Assembly: GCA_004362315.1 (NCBI GenBank) | Contig: SNWL01000009.1 | Coordinates: 434,001-498,000 of the forward strand | DNA from: Mycobacterium sp. BK086 | GTDB taxonomy: Bacteria; Actinomycetota; Actinomycetes; Mycobacteriales; Mycobacteriaceae | DNA: 64,000 nt | Reading direction: 5' to 3' | In this document: piece by piece, positions 48,541 through 56,590 of the stretch | Layout: every line of letters begins with the position of its first letter | How positions within the stretch are numbered: position 1 is the first letter of the stretch | Made by a program: the position numbers and the translations under genes | The notes under the pieces: generated by a model | Seen by the model: the letters and a program-made list of their open reading frames with translations, nothing else | Databases searched by the model: none | Told to the model about the DNA's origin: nothing

Positions 48541-49248
48541 GTGCTGGGCATCGCCATGCTGACCGGTTGTACCAGCGTGGTCGACGGCGCGGCGCGGCAC
48601 GAACCAGTCAGTCCGGTGCGTGATCTGGCCGCGGTTCTGCCCACGAGCATCGAAGCAGGCCAAGCCGCCGGAAACCCGCTGCCCGACACCGACTTTCCGG
48701 TAGTAGGCGGAATCGATGTGCTGCCCAACGGGATTCGTGACAGTACCGGTGCCGATCCCATCGAGTGCCTCGGCCCGATCACCCCGTTCATGCGCGTGGT
48801 CTACGAGGCTGGCGACGTCCGCCGCGCCGCGTGGCAGGAATTCTCCAACTTCGGCGGCGGCCAGACGGTGTCCAGTGTGGATGCCGGTGTCGTTGAGTTC
48901 GGGTCCGAAACCGAAGCGCAACGGATGTTCGACGGCTTCGTCACCCGATGGAAGGCGTGCGAAGGCAAGACTGTGCGCACCCCGCTGCACAACCAGGCCG
49001 GCATCGAGCTGTTCCAGAGGATCACCGATGTGAAGGTGGACGGGCCGGTCCTGTCGGCGACGGTGGTCAACTCCGACAACCAGGGTGACGCGGCGTTTCC
49101 GACCGAACGTGCCGTCGGGCTGGCGGCCGACTGTGTCATCGACGTCGACGCCGCGGTCACCGGTGGCACCGCCGCGACCCAGCGGGCCTCGGGTCGGGCA
49201 ATCAGCCTGGTCATGACGATGCGAGACAAGGTCACTCGGGGCCGCTAA
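48541..49248 (+). CDS. Sensor-domain lipoprotein, LppR-like
   Basis: This is an exported lipoprotein with a PknH-extracellular-type sensor domain (ECLGPITPFM, then WQEFSNFGGGQTV and a central KACEGKTV). The lipobox MLTGC places the lipid on Cys. From the GTG at 48541 the signal peptide has only 9 residues before the Cys and no positive charge. The open frame continues upstream through Arg-containing, signal-like sequence but contains no ATG, GTG or TTG. An ATT at 48505 would give a normal 21-residue signal. The gene follows lepA as lppR does in M. tuberculosis. Confidence 0.75.
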   Translation: MLGIAMLTGCTSVVDGAARHEPVSPVRDLAAVLPTSIEAGQAAGNPLPDTDFPVVGGIDVLPNGIRDSTGADPIECLGPITPFMRVVYEAGDVRRAAWQEFSNFGGGQTVSSVDAGVVEFGSETEAQRMFDGFVTRWKACEGKTVRTPLHNQAGIELFQRITDVKVDGPVLSATVVNSDNQGDAAFPTERAVGLAADCVIDVDAAVTGGTAATQRASGRAISLVMTMRDKVTRGR

Positions 49249-49283
49249 TCGGCCGTTGATGCACAGGAAACTGCCAGCTGGGG

Positions 49284-49289
49284 GACAAT
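49284..49289 (+). promoter_or_regulatory. Candidate -10 box of second LppR-like gene
   Basis: GACAAT is followed by 7 nt and the GTG start, consistent with a leaderless message. Confidence 0.4.
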
Positions 49290-49296
49290 ATCGTCC

Positions 49297-50001
49297 GTGA
49301 ACCGCTGCGCGCCGATGCTCTGTACCGCCGTCCTGGCCGGCGCGTTGCTGTCCGGATGTGTGTCGACCGTCGGTGGCACCGCGCTGCGTGGTCAGGCCGG
49401 CGGACCCACATCCTCCACCGTGCCCACGCTCACCGAGTCTGATCTGGACGGGGTGCTGCTCAATGCCGGCCAAGTCAACGGGGTCATGGGAGCGACCGGG
49501 ATTCGGGTGACCGCGTCCTCGCAGAGCATGAGCGACAACTCCGACGGGGTATCGGACGTCGACTGTCTTGGCGCGATCTACGGCGCCGAGGAATTGGTCT
49601 ACCACGGCAGTGACTGGACGGCCGTCCGCGACGAGGTGCTGCAGGAGCCCTCGACCGACAATGAACATTGGGTCGAACAGATCGCGGTGCTCTACCCGTC
49701 AGCGGAGAAGGCGCAGAAGTTCGTCGAGGCGTCCAGGACGTCCTGGGAGAAGTGTGGTGGCACGTCGATCGATATCGACAACTCCGACGTGCACTCCACC
49801 TGGAAGATCGACGAGGCCAACGTATCTGGCGACATCCTGACCCAGCAGTCCAATCAGCGCAACGCCGGCGGCTGGGGCTGTCAGCACGCGCTGACGTCGG
49901 CGGCCAATGTCGTCATCGAAGCGTGGGCGTGCAGCAACTCGATCGACGACGAAGCCCAGAGCATCGCGTCGGCGATGCTCGAGAACGCGGGCAAGAAGTA
50001 G
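49297..50001 (+). CDS. Sensor-domain lipoprotein, second LppR-like copy
   Basis: The 234-residue exported protein has a clean lipobox LLSGC at residues 17-21 and a PknH-C-like sensor domain, with paired Cys in VDCLGAIYG, WEKCGG, GWGCQH and WACSNS. It shares fold features with the gene before it but little sequence, pointing to an old duplication. No kinase is adjacent. The family's ligand is unknown. Confidence 0.85.
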   Translation: MNRCAPMLCTAVLAGALLSGCVSTVGGTALRGQAGGPTSSTVPTLTESDLDGVLLNAGQVNGVMGATGIRVTASSQSMSDNSDGVSDVDCLGAIYGAEELVYHGSDWTAVRDEVLQEPSTDNEHWVEQIAVLYPSAEKAQKFVEASRTSWEKCGGTSIDIDNSDVHSTWKIDEANVSGDILTQQSNQRNAGGWGCQHALTSAANVVIEAWACSNSIDDEAQSIASAMLENAGKK

Positions 50002-50007
50002 CATCCG

Positions 50008-50193
50008 TCAAAATCTCTGCAGGGCACCGACATTCGGATCGTAAAGATTGGCCCGTGTCGCGAGCAGATCCGCCCAGGCGGCGACTCGCTCAGCCTGATG
50101 GGGCACTGCGTCGTCAGGGGGACCCGCGATGGCCGCCAGTGCCCGTGCGATGCCGCCAAGGCCGATGCCGGTTCGATAGCTCATAGGCGTCAT
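50008..50193 (-). CDS. Small hypothetical protein, 61 residues
   Basis: The frame has mycobacterial-like codon use and ends AWADLLATRANLYDPNVGALQRF. I recognise no family. The start is uncertain (ATG at 50193 or 50184) and the Shine-Dalgarno is weak. It sits downstream of the MFS gene on the same strand. Confidence 0.4.
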   Translation of the reverse strand: MTPMSYRTGIGLGGIARALAAIAGPPDDAVPHQAERVAAWADLLATRANLYDPNVGALQRF

Positions 50194-50266
50194 GGTTCGT
50201 ATCGCTACACCCTGGGACAAGATATCGAAGCACGGTGATTGCTTCTGCCGCTCGGGCGGCCGCTGG

Positions 50267-51484
50267 TCAGCTGACCCGCCGGCCCACCAGATACGCCGTC
50301 AGCGCCAGGACCGAGACCGCCACCATCACCACGGCCAGCGGCAGCGCGGTGTGCTCGCCGCCGAGGCCCACCAGCGGTGAGACCGCGGCGCCGAGCCCGA
50401 ACTGCAAAGCGCCCAGGCCTGCCGAGCCGGATCCGGCCGCACGGGGGACAGCCGACAACGCGAGCGCGGTGGCATTGCCGAGGATCAGGCCCTGGCACGC
50501 GACCGCCACAAAGATCGGAATCGTGATCAACCACACCGGAGCGCCAGTGAGCACCAGCGTGAGCAGAGTCAGCGTCGCCGCGACGGTCACCACCAACCCG
50601 ACACCGAGAAGCCTGGCGCTGGAGACGGTTTGGGTCAGCCGTGAGGACACCGCGCTGACGGTGATCATGCCGAGTGCGTTGACGCCGAAGGCGATGCCGT
50701 ACTGCATCGGCGTGAGCCCCACCATCACCTGGTAGACGAATGGTGAGGCCGAAATGTAGGCCATCATCACCGAGAAGCCGAAACCGAAGGCAAGCGTATT
50801 GGCGAGGTAGGTGCGCGACCGCAGCGCCGACCACGGCGAGATACCCTGTGCAGCATCGGCTTTGAGTTGATCTCGTCGCTCGACGGGGTGCGACTCACGA
50901 ACCACCACCACGATCGAGACCAGCATGGCCACCGCGATGGCGCAGACCACCCAGAGAATGCCGCGCCAGCCGAGCGGCTCGACCAGCAGCCCGCCGGCGA
51001 ATGGTGCGATCACCGGCGCGACACCGCCGACGATCATCATCAGGCTGAACGCCCGCCCGGCCGTCTTTCCGCCGGTGAGGTCGGCGATAACGGCGCGGCC
51101 GATCACCATGCCCGCCGCGCCGGTGAAGCCCTGGGCGAACCGGGCCGCGATGAGGATGCCGATATTCGGTGCGGTGGCCGCGACCACGCTGGCGACGACG
51201 CACAGCAGCGCGCCGACGAGCAGGGGGCGGCGCCGGCCGAGCCGGTCGGAGAGCGGGCCGAACGTCAGCTGTCCGAAGGTCAGTCCGAGCAGGAACGCCG
51301 TGAGCGTGAGCTGAACGGCGGTCGCGCTGCCCTGCAGTTCGGCAGTCATCTCCGGAAATGCCGGCAAGTAGAGATCGGTGGCCACCGGCGCGACCGCACT
51401 CAGCAGGGCGAGCACGACCAGCAGCCACGGCGAAATCGCGGCCTCGCGGTGTTGCGCCTCGGTGGGCTGGACGACGGTCGTCAT
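50267..51484 (-). CDS. Bcr/CflA-type MFS drug exporter
   Basis: This is a proton-driven 12-helix exporter of 405 residues. The signature TDLYLPAFPEM near residue 36 and GPLSDRLGRRRPLL in the first loop define the Bcr/CflA family. It is divergent from a MarR gene, with a strong operator covering the shared promoter, so drug-inducible control is likely. Confidence 0.92.
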   Translation of the reverse strand: MTTVVQPTEAQHREAAISPWLLVVLALLSAVAPVATDLYLPAFPEMTAELQGSATAVQLTLTAFLLGLTFGQLTFGPLSDRLGRRRPLLVGALLCVVASVVAATAPNIGILIAARFAQGFTGAAGMVIGRAVIADLTGGKTAGRAFSLMMIVGGVAPVIAPFAGGLLVEPLGWRGILWVVCAIAVAMLVSIVVVVRESHPVERRDQLKADAAQGISPWSALRSRTYLANTLAFGFGFSVMMAYISASPFVYQVMVGLTPMQYGIAFGVNALGMITVSAVSSRLTQTVSSARLLGVGLVVTVAATLTLLTLVLTGAPVWLITIPIFVAVACQGLILGNATALALSAVPRAAGSGSAGLGALQFGLGAAVSPLVGLGGEHTALPLAVVMVAVSVLALTAYLVGRRVS

Positions 51485-51500
51485 GAATGATCCTCGATCA

Positions 51501-51536
51501 GATAGTTATGAAAAAATAACTATCGAATCATAACTA
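51501..51536. promoter_or_regulatory. MarR operator: palindrome plus third half-site
   Basis: GATAGTTAT-N6-ATAACTATC (51501-51524) is a perfect 9-bp inverted repeat, and a third ATAACTA half-site follows at 51530-51536. It fills the space between the MFS start (51484) and the MarR -10 box (51543-51548), so bound MarR would cover both promoters. Confidence 0.8.
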
Positions 51537-51542
51537 GTGCGA

Positions 51543-51548
51543 TACGAT
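51543..51548 (+). promoter_or_regulatory. Candidate -10 box of leaderless marR gene
   Basis: TACGAT is followed by 6 nt and the MarR ATG. Confidence 0.5.
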
Positions 51549-51554
51549 TTGTCC

Positions 51555-51983
51555 ATGGACAGTGCGCTGGCCGATCTGGCCGAGGCGATCATCGGGGTGA
51601 GTCGAGAGCTTCGGCTTCACCTCTACGCCGACGTCGTCGAGCTGACGGCGTCAGAAGCCCACGTGATGCGGCACATCGACCGCCACCCGGGTGTCACGCC
51701 CAGTGACCTGGCGCGGGCAACCGGTCTGCAGCGCAGCAACATGTCCACCGCGCTGCGGGCGCTGGAAGGCCGCGGTTTCGTCGAACGGCGCGCCGACCCG
51801 CACGACGCCAGGGGCATCAATCTGTTTCCGACCGATCGAGCCGCGGAGAATCTCACGCGGCTCCGGCGGCAATGGGCACAGGCCTTGTCCAGCGCTCTGG
51901 GGGACGACGCGACGAACGCGGTGGCGGCCACGGCCCTGCTCGAGCGGGCCGAAGCGAAGCTGATGGCCGAGCGGCTCGGCTGA
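51555..51983 (+). CDS. MarR-family repressor
   Basis: The 142-residue winged-helix protein has the recognition helix GLQRSNMSTALRALEGRGFVERR and wing DPHDARGINLFPTD. The ATG was preferred to one 18 nt upstream because of the -10 spacing. It is expected to bind the adjacent operator and control both itself and the divergent exporter. Confidence 0.9.
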   Translation: MDSALADLAEAIIGVSRELRLHLYADVVELTASEAHVMRHIDRHPGVTPSDLARATGLQRSNMSTALRALEGRGFVERRADPHDARGINLFPTDRAAENLTRLRRQWAQALSSALGDDATNAVAATALLERAEAKLMAERLG

Positions 51984-52012
51984 TTACATCTGCCTATCGG
52001 TAGGCCATCCGC

Positions 52013-54028
52013 CTACATCGGTGCGTTGGCCGGCTGGAACACGCCGGTGCTGTCGGCCTCCTCTTCGGCGCGGATGACGTGCACGACGGCGTTGATCAAC
52101 GCCAGGTGGGTGAACGCCTGCGGGAAGTTGCCCAGGTGGCGGCCGGTGCGCGGCTCGATCTCCTCGGCGTAGAGGTGCAGCGGGCTGGCGAAGGACAGCA
52201 GCCGTTCACACAGGTGCCGGGCGCGGCTGACCTCGCCGATCTCGACCAGCGCCGACACCAGCCAGAACGAGCAGATCGTGAAGCTGCCCTCCTCGCCGGA
52301 CAGGCCGTCGTCGGTCTCGTCGACCCGATAGCGCAGCACCAGGCCGTCTTCGGTGAGTTCGTCGGCGATCGCGATGACGGTGGCCCGCACCCGCGGGTCG
52401 TCCGACGGCAGGAACCGCACCAGGGGGACCAGCAGCAGCGACGCGTCCAGCGCGTTGTCGCCGTAGCGCTGGGTGAGCACCCCGCGCTCGTCGACCCCGT
52501 GCGTCAGGATGTCGGCCTTGATCTCTTCGGCGATCGCGCGCCACTGCTGGGCGTAGCTCTTCTCGCCGACCAGTTCGGCCAGCTTGGAGCCGCGATCCAG
52601 CGCCACCCAGCACATCACCTTTGACGAGGTGAAATGTTGCGGCTCGCCGCGCACCTCCCAGATACCGCGGTCGGGTTCGCGCCAGTGCTTGATGGCCTCT
52701 TCGACTTGCTCCTTGAGCACCGGCCACAGCTGATCGGAGATCTGCTCGCGGGATTTGGCGTGCAGATACACCGAATCGAGCATCGTGCCCCAGATGTCGT
52801 GCTGCATCTGGTTGTAGGCACCGTTGCCGATGCGCACGGGACGGGCGTTGTCGTAGCCGGACAGGTGGTGGAGCTCTTCTTCGACCAGCTCGCGCTCCCC
52901 GCCGACGGCGTACATCACCTGCAGCGGGTGCCGTTCACCGTTATTGGCGCCGGACACGTCGGCGATGAACGCGAAGAAGTCGTCGGCCTCGCGGTCCAGG
53001 CCGAGGGTGTAGAGGCCCCACAACGCGAACGTCGAGTCACGCACCCAGGCGTAGCGGTAGTCCCAGTTGCGTTCGCCCTGCGGCGTCTCGGGCAGTGATG
53101 TGGTCGAGGCGGCCAGCAGTGCGCCGGTCGGCGAATACGTCAGACCCTTGAGCGTGAGCGCGCTGCGCTGCAGGTAAGACCGCCACGGGTGGTCGGGGAA
53201 GTCCCCGATGTTGATCCACTGCCGCCACGCCTCGCTGGTCTGCCACATCTTGTCGGCGGCCTCTTCATAGGTCTGCGGCGACGGGTGCTTGGACCAGGAC
53301 AGGGCGACGAAGACGTTGTCGCCCTCCTTGAGGCGGGTGCGGGCGCGGGCTTCGCGGCCCTCGAGACCGATACGCAGGTTGGTGGTCAGCCGCAGCGTGG
53401 GGTTGGCGTCAGGATCCTTCCTGGCCCGCGCGATCGCCTCACCGTAGGCGTTCGCCGAGTACTCCCAGGTGGCGTTGACCCGGCCGTAGTCGAAGGACGG
53501 CTCGCAGTTCATCACCACCTCGACGGTGCCGCTCACACAGCGCACGGTGCGCAGCAGGATGTGCTCGGCATCCCAGTCCATCGGCGTGCGTCGGTGCGTC
53601 CGGGACCGGGTGTCGATGTCGTGCCACGGCCCCATGACCAGGGCTTCGCGCACGATCAGCCAGCCGGTGTGGGTCTGCCAGGTGGTCTCGAGGATCAGGC
53701 TGCCGGGCAGGTAGCGACGAGCGGCAGGCACCGAGACCCCGTAGGGCCCCAACCGGAAATGCCCGGCACCGCGGTCCAGGATCGCCCCGAACACGCTGGG
53801 GGAGTCCGGCCGCGGGACGCACAGCCACTCCACCGCACCCGCCGAGGAGATCAGGCAGGTGTTCTCGCAGTCGGAGAGAAACCCGTAGTCGGCGATCGGC
53901 GGAAAAGGGTTCCGCAGCGAAGCGGGCGAGGCGTACGGCACCGGGGCGGTTGCGGACAGCGGCGGCGGGGCTGCGTTGAACGACACTTTTTCAGTGTCCT
54001 CGCCGGCCGGCTGGGCTTGCAGAACCAT
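52013..54028 (-). CDS. Glycoside hydrolase family 15 protein (trehalase/glucoamylase-like, Rv2402-type)
   Basis: The 671-residue cytoplasmic enzyme has an N-terminal beta-sandwich (from FPPIADYGFLSDCENTCLI) and an (alpha/alpha)6 barrel containing GERNWDYRYAWVRDSTF and the second acidic site near EEGSFTICSFWLVSAL. In mycobacteria this family includes a phosphate-dependent trehalase, so trehalose breakdown is the best guess. A GTG at 53986, 6 nt after GACACT, is an alternative leaderless start that would shorten the protein by 14 residues. Confidence 0.88.
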   Translation of the reverse strand: MVLQAQPAGEDTEKVSFNAAPPPLSATAPVPYASPASLRNPFPPIADYGFLSDCENTCLISSAGAVEWLCVPRPDSPSVFGAILDRGAGHFRLGPYGVSVPAARRYLPGSLILETTWQTHTGWLIVREALVMGPWHDIDTRSRTHRRTPMDWDAEHILLRTVRCVSGTVEVVMNCEPSFDYGRVNATWEYSANAYGEAIARARKDPDANPTLRLTTNLRIGLEGREARARTRLKEGDNVFVALSWSKHPSPQTYEEAADKMWQTSEAWRQWINIGDFPDHPWRSYLQRSALTLKGLTYSPTGALLAASTTSLPETPQGERNWDYRYAWVRDSTFALWGLYTLGLDREADDFFAFIADVSGANNGERHPLQVMYAVGGERELVEEELHHLSGYDNARPVRIGNGAYNQMQHDIWGTMLDSVYLHAKSREQISDQLWPVLKEQVEEAIKHWREPDRGIWEVRGEPQHFTSSKVMCWVALDRGSKLAELVGEKSYAQQWRAIAEEIKADILTHGVDERGVLTQRYGDNALDASLLLVPLVRFLPSDDPRVRATVIAIADELTEDGLVLRYRVDETDDGLSGEEGSFTICSFWLVSALVEIGEVSRARHLCERLLSFASPLHLYAEEIEPRTGRHLGNFPQAFTHLALINAVVHVIRAEEEADSTGVFQPANAPM

Positions 54029-54126
54029 GGGGACATCATCGACCGCCCGGCTGCGTGGCGTCTACTTATGCACCGATCCGTGGCTTTGCTGTTACCGCCG
54101 GTGACAACGTGGTGACACGGGCGGCA

Positions 54127-54132
54127 TACGCT
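54127..54132 (+). promoter_or_regulatory. Candidate -10 box for the small membrane protein
   Basis: TACGCT is followed by 6 nt and GTG. Confidence 0.4.
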
Positions 54133-54138
54133 GGTTGC

Positions 54139-54333
54139 GTGCAGGGGCTGTTGAGTTGGTGGGACGGTGTCGAACTGTGGCTCTCCGGGCTCGGTTTCGT
54201 CCTTCAGACGATCATCGTGATGCCCGTGGTTTTATTGCTCGCCTATGCCATCGCGATGGTCATCGACGTGATCCTCGGCAACGGCATCCGGGTGTTGCGG
54301 CGCCTGCGCCACGCTGACCGGCGGATGCGGTGA
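54139..54333 (+). CDS. Small membrane protein (Rv2401A-type)
   Basis: The 64-residue product has an amphipathic N-terminus (LLSWWDGVELWL) and one long hydrophobic helix (QTIIVMPVVLLLAYAIAMVIDVI), with a basic C-terminus. Position next to the sulfate-importer operon and its length match Rv2401A. The GTG was chosen from the -10 spacing. Its stop overlaps the start of a second tiny membrane protein. Confidence 0.75.
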   Translation: MQGLLSWWDGVELWLSGLGFVLQTIIVMPVVLLLAYAIAMVIDVILGNGIRVLRRLRHADRRMR

Positions 54334-54416
54334 GTGGGATGCCGCGTTCACGCGTGACGCTGGCGCTGGTGGCGCTGCTGCTCCTCGTCGTCGTGGTGTG
54401 GCTGATCAACCGCTGA
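54330..54416 (+). CDS. 28-residue single-helix microprotein
   Basis: A GTG overlapping the preceding stop (GTGA) opens a frame encoding a short basic start (GMPRSR) and an uninterrupted hydrophobic helix of about 18 residues ending WLINR. An internal ATG at 54339 would give 25 residues. The coupling and the clean transmembrane design support a real product, possibly acting with its 64-residue neighbour. Confidence 0.55.
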   Translation: MSGMPRSRVTLALVALLLLVVVVWLINR

Positions 54417-54447
54417 TACCCCGGCTGGTTGTCGAAAAAATCTCTGT

Positions 54448-54453
54448 TAAGCT
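54448..54453 (+). promoter_or_regulatory. -10 box of the sulfate-importer leader
   Basis: TAAGCT is followed by 7 nt and the leader-peptide ATG, so the leader peptide is translated from a leaderless transcript. Confidence 0.6.
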
Positions 54454-54460
54454 TCCCGCC

Positions 54461-54553
54461 ATGCATTCGGCGACCGGTTACGGCGAGGGCCATATCTTGG
54501 CCCTTATTGCCGTCGGTACATTGGCCGTTGCTGATGTTGCTTGTTGTCGCTGA
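54461..54553 (+). CDS. Poly-cysteine leader peptide of the sulfate importer operon
   Basis: The 30-codon open frame starts MHSATGYGEG and ends ADVACCR, with two consecutive TGT codons just before the stop. It lies 121 nt upstream of subI in the same direction. Leaderless poly-Cys short ORFs before mycobacterial sulfur operons are known to act in cis as cysteine-responsive attenuators: slow decoding of Cys codons permits downstream expression. The peptide itself probably has no function. Confidence 0.82.
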   Translation: MHSATGYGEGHILALIAVGTLAVADVACCR

Positions 54554-54628
54554 CACCCCTGCCCGTCCGCGGTTTGGTGTCGGTGATGGTTCCTGCATTC
54601 GTTTGTCGAACATCGCCATTCCGTTGCG

Positions 54629-54648
54629 ACGGGGCTCGATTCGCCCGT
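54629..54648 (+). promoter_or_regulatory. Stem-loop before the subI ribosome-binding site
   Basis: ACGGGGC (54629-54635) can pair with GCCCGT (54643-54648), with one bulged G. It lies between the leader peptide and the subI Shine-Dalgarno (AGAAAGG). It could be part of the attenuation mechanism. The remaining leader shows no T-rich terminator. Confidence 0.4.
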
Positions 54649-54674
54649 AACCCCCGCAATGAGAAAGGCCAGCA

Positions 54675-55712
54675 ATGCCCAAGATCCACATCTCCGCTCG
54701 CCGGTGGAGCGCTGCAGTCGCGCTCGCGACGACCGCAACGGTGCTCGCTGCCTGCGGTGGTGGCTCGAGCGACGTCGCAGGCGGAGGCGACCAGCCGAAG
54801 GCTGACACCACTCTGACCCTGGTTGCCTATGCCGTGCCCGAGCCCGGCTGGAGCAAGATCATCCCGGCCTTCGCCGCCACCCCGGAAGGCAAGGGCGTCG
54901 CGGTGACGACCTCCTACGGCGCGTCCGGTGATCAGTCGCGCGGTGTGGTCGACGGCAAGCCCGCCGATATCGTCAACTTCTCGGTCGAGCCCGACGTCAC
55001 CCGCTTGGTCAAGGCGAACAAGGTCGCCGCCGACTGGAACAAGTCCACCACCAAGGGCATCCCGTTCGGCTCGGTCGTCTCGCTGGTCGTCCGCAAGGGC
55101 AACCCGAAGAACATCAAGGACTGGGACGACCTGCTGCAGCCCGGTATCGAGGTCGTCACTCCGAGCCCGCTGAGCTCGGGATCGGCCAAATGGAATCTGC
55201 TCGCGCCGTACGCCGCGAAGAGCAACGGCGGTCAGGACGCCCAGGCCGGCCTGGACTATGTCACCAAGCTGGTGACCGAGCACGTCAAGACCCGTCCGGG
55301 CTCCGGCCGGGAGGCTACCGACGTGTTCCTGCAGGGCACCGGTGACGTTCTGATCAGCTACGAGAACGAGGCCATCAACACCGAGCGGCAGGGCAAGCCG
55401 GTCGAGCACATCAACCCGCCGCAGACGTTCAAGATCGAGAATCCGGTGGCGGTGGTGACCACCGGCGCCCACGTGGACAAGGCGACCGCGCTGAACAACT
55501 ACCTGTTCACCCCGGAGGGCCAGAAGATCTGGGCGCAGGCCGGGTTCCGTCCGGTCGATCCCGCGGTGGCCGCCGATTTCGCCACCGACTTCCCGACCCC
55601 GCAGAAGCTCTGGACTATCGCCGACCTCGGCGGATGGAGCACAGTGGATCCGGCGTTGTTCGACAAGGACAATGGTTCGATCACGAAGATCTACAAGCAG
55701 GCAACTGGATGA
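54675..55712 (+). CDS. subI: Sulfate-binding lipoprotein
   Basis: This substrate-binding component of the sulfate/thiosulfate ABC importer is anchored outside the membrane. The 345-residue protein has a signal peptide with lipobox VLAAC and a periplasmic-binding fold (VPEPGWSKIIPAF, TTSYGASGDQSRGV, GKPADIVNFSVEPDV, TPSPLSSGSAKWN). Its stop overlaps the cysT start. Expression is expected to rise when cysteine is scarce, through the upstream leader. Confidence 0.95.
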   Translation: MPKIHISARRWSAAVALATTATVLAACGGGSSDVAGGGDQPKADTTLTLVAYAVPEPGWSKIIPAFAATPEGKGVAVTTSYGASGDQSRGVVDGKPADIVNFSVEPDVTRLVKANKVAADWNKSTTKGIPFGSVVSLVVRKGNPKNIKDWDDLLQPGIEVVTPSPLSSGSAKWNLLAPYAAKSNGGQDAQAGLDYVTKLVTEHVKTRPGSGREATDVFLQGTGDVLISYENEAINTERQGKPVEHINPPQTFKIENPVAVVTTGAHVDKATALNNYLFTPEGQKIWAQAGFRPVDPAVAADFATDFPTPQKLWTIADLGGWSTVDPALFDKDNGSITKIYKQATG

Positions 55713-56590
55713 CAGCAGCTACCACGCCAAATCCGCAGGCGGTCCGGCCCGAGCTCACCGGTGGTGACTCGGGCGGGCCGCCCGGTTTTGCGGCTCGCCG
55801 CCACGGCACCACCTCGCTTCGGGTTGGTGCCGCGTCGATCTGGTTGAGCGTCATCGTCCTGCTCCCGCTGGCCGCGATCGTGTGGCAGTCGGCCAAGGGC
55901 GGGTGGCACGCGTTCTGGTTGACGGTCACCTCCAACGCCGCACTCGAGTCGTTCCGGGTGACCCTGACGATCTCGATCGGCGTCACCCTGGTGAACGCGG
56001 TGTTCGGGCTGCTCGTGGCATGGGTGCTGACCCGCGACGACTTCGTGGGCAAGCGGTTGGTCGATGCCGTCATCGACCTGCCGTTCGCGTTGCCGACCAT
56101 CGTGGCGAGCCTGGTCATGCTGGCGCTCTACGGACCCAACAGCCCGATCGACCTGCATCTGCAACACACCAAATGGGGTGTGGGCGTGGCGCTTCTGTTC
56201 GTCACCCTGCCGTTCGTGGTTCGCTCCGTGCAGCCGGTGCTGCTCGAACTCGACCGTGAGGTCGAGGAGGCCGCGGCCTCGCTGGGGGCGACCAATTTCG
56301 TCATCTTCACCAAAGTGGTGCTGCCCGCATTGCTGCCGTCTCTGTTGTCCGGTGCGGGGCTGGCGTTTTCACGCGCGATCGGCGAGTTCGGTTCGGTGGT
56401 GCTGATCGGCGGTGCGGTGCCAGGCGAGACCGAGGTGTCTTCTCAGTGGATCCGGACGTTGATCGAGAATGACGACCGGACCGGTGCCGCGGCGATTTCC
56501 ATTGTGTTGCTGGTGCTCTCGTTCCTCGTGCTGCTGGTGTTGCGGGCGGTTGGTTCACGCGCGGCCAAACGGGAGGAGCTGGAGAAATGA
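55709..56590 (+). CDS. cysT: Sulfate ABC transporter permease CysT
   Basis: The 293-residue permease has about six helices. The N-terminal 35 residues are a Pro/Gly-rich cytoplasmic extension. The EAA loop that contacts the ATPase is seen in EVEEAASLGATNFVIFTKVVLP-like sequence near residue 195. The ATG lies in the subI stop, and the gene overlaps cysW by 4 nt. Confidence 0.95.
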   Translation: MTAATTPNPQAVRPELTGGDSGGPPGFAARRHGTTSLRVGAASIWLSVIVLLPLAAIVWQSAKGGWHAFWLTVTSNAALESFRVTLTISIGVTLVNAVFGLLVAWVLTRDDFVGKRLVDAVIDLPFALPTIVASLVMLALYGPNSPIDLHLQHTKWGVGVALLFVTLPFVVRSVQPVLLELDREVEEAAASLGATNFVIFTKVVLPALLPSLLSGAGLAFSRAIGEFGSVVLIGGAVPGETEVSSQWIRTLIENDDRTGAAAISIVLLVLSFLVLLVLRAVGSRAAKREELEK

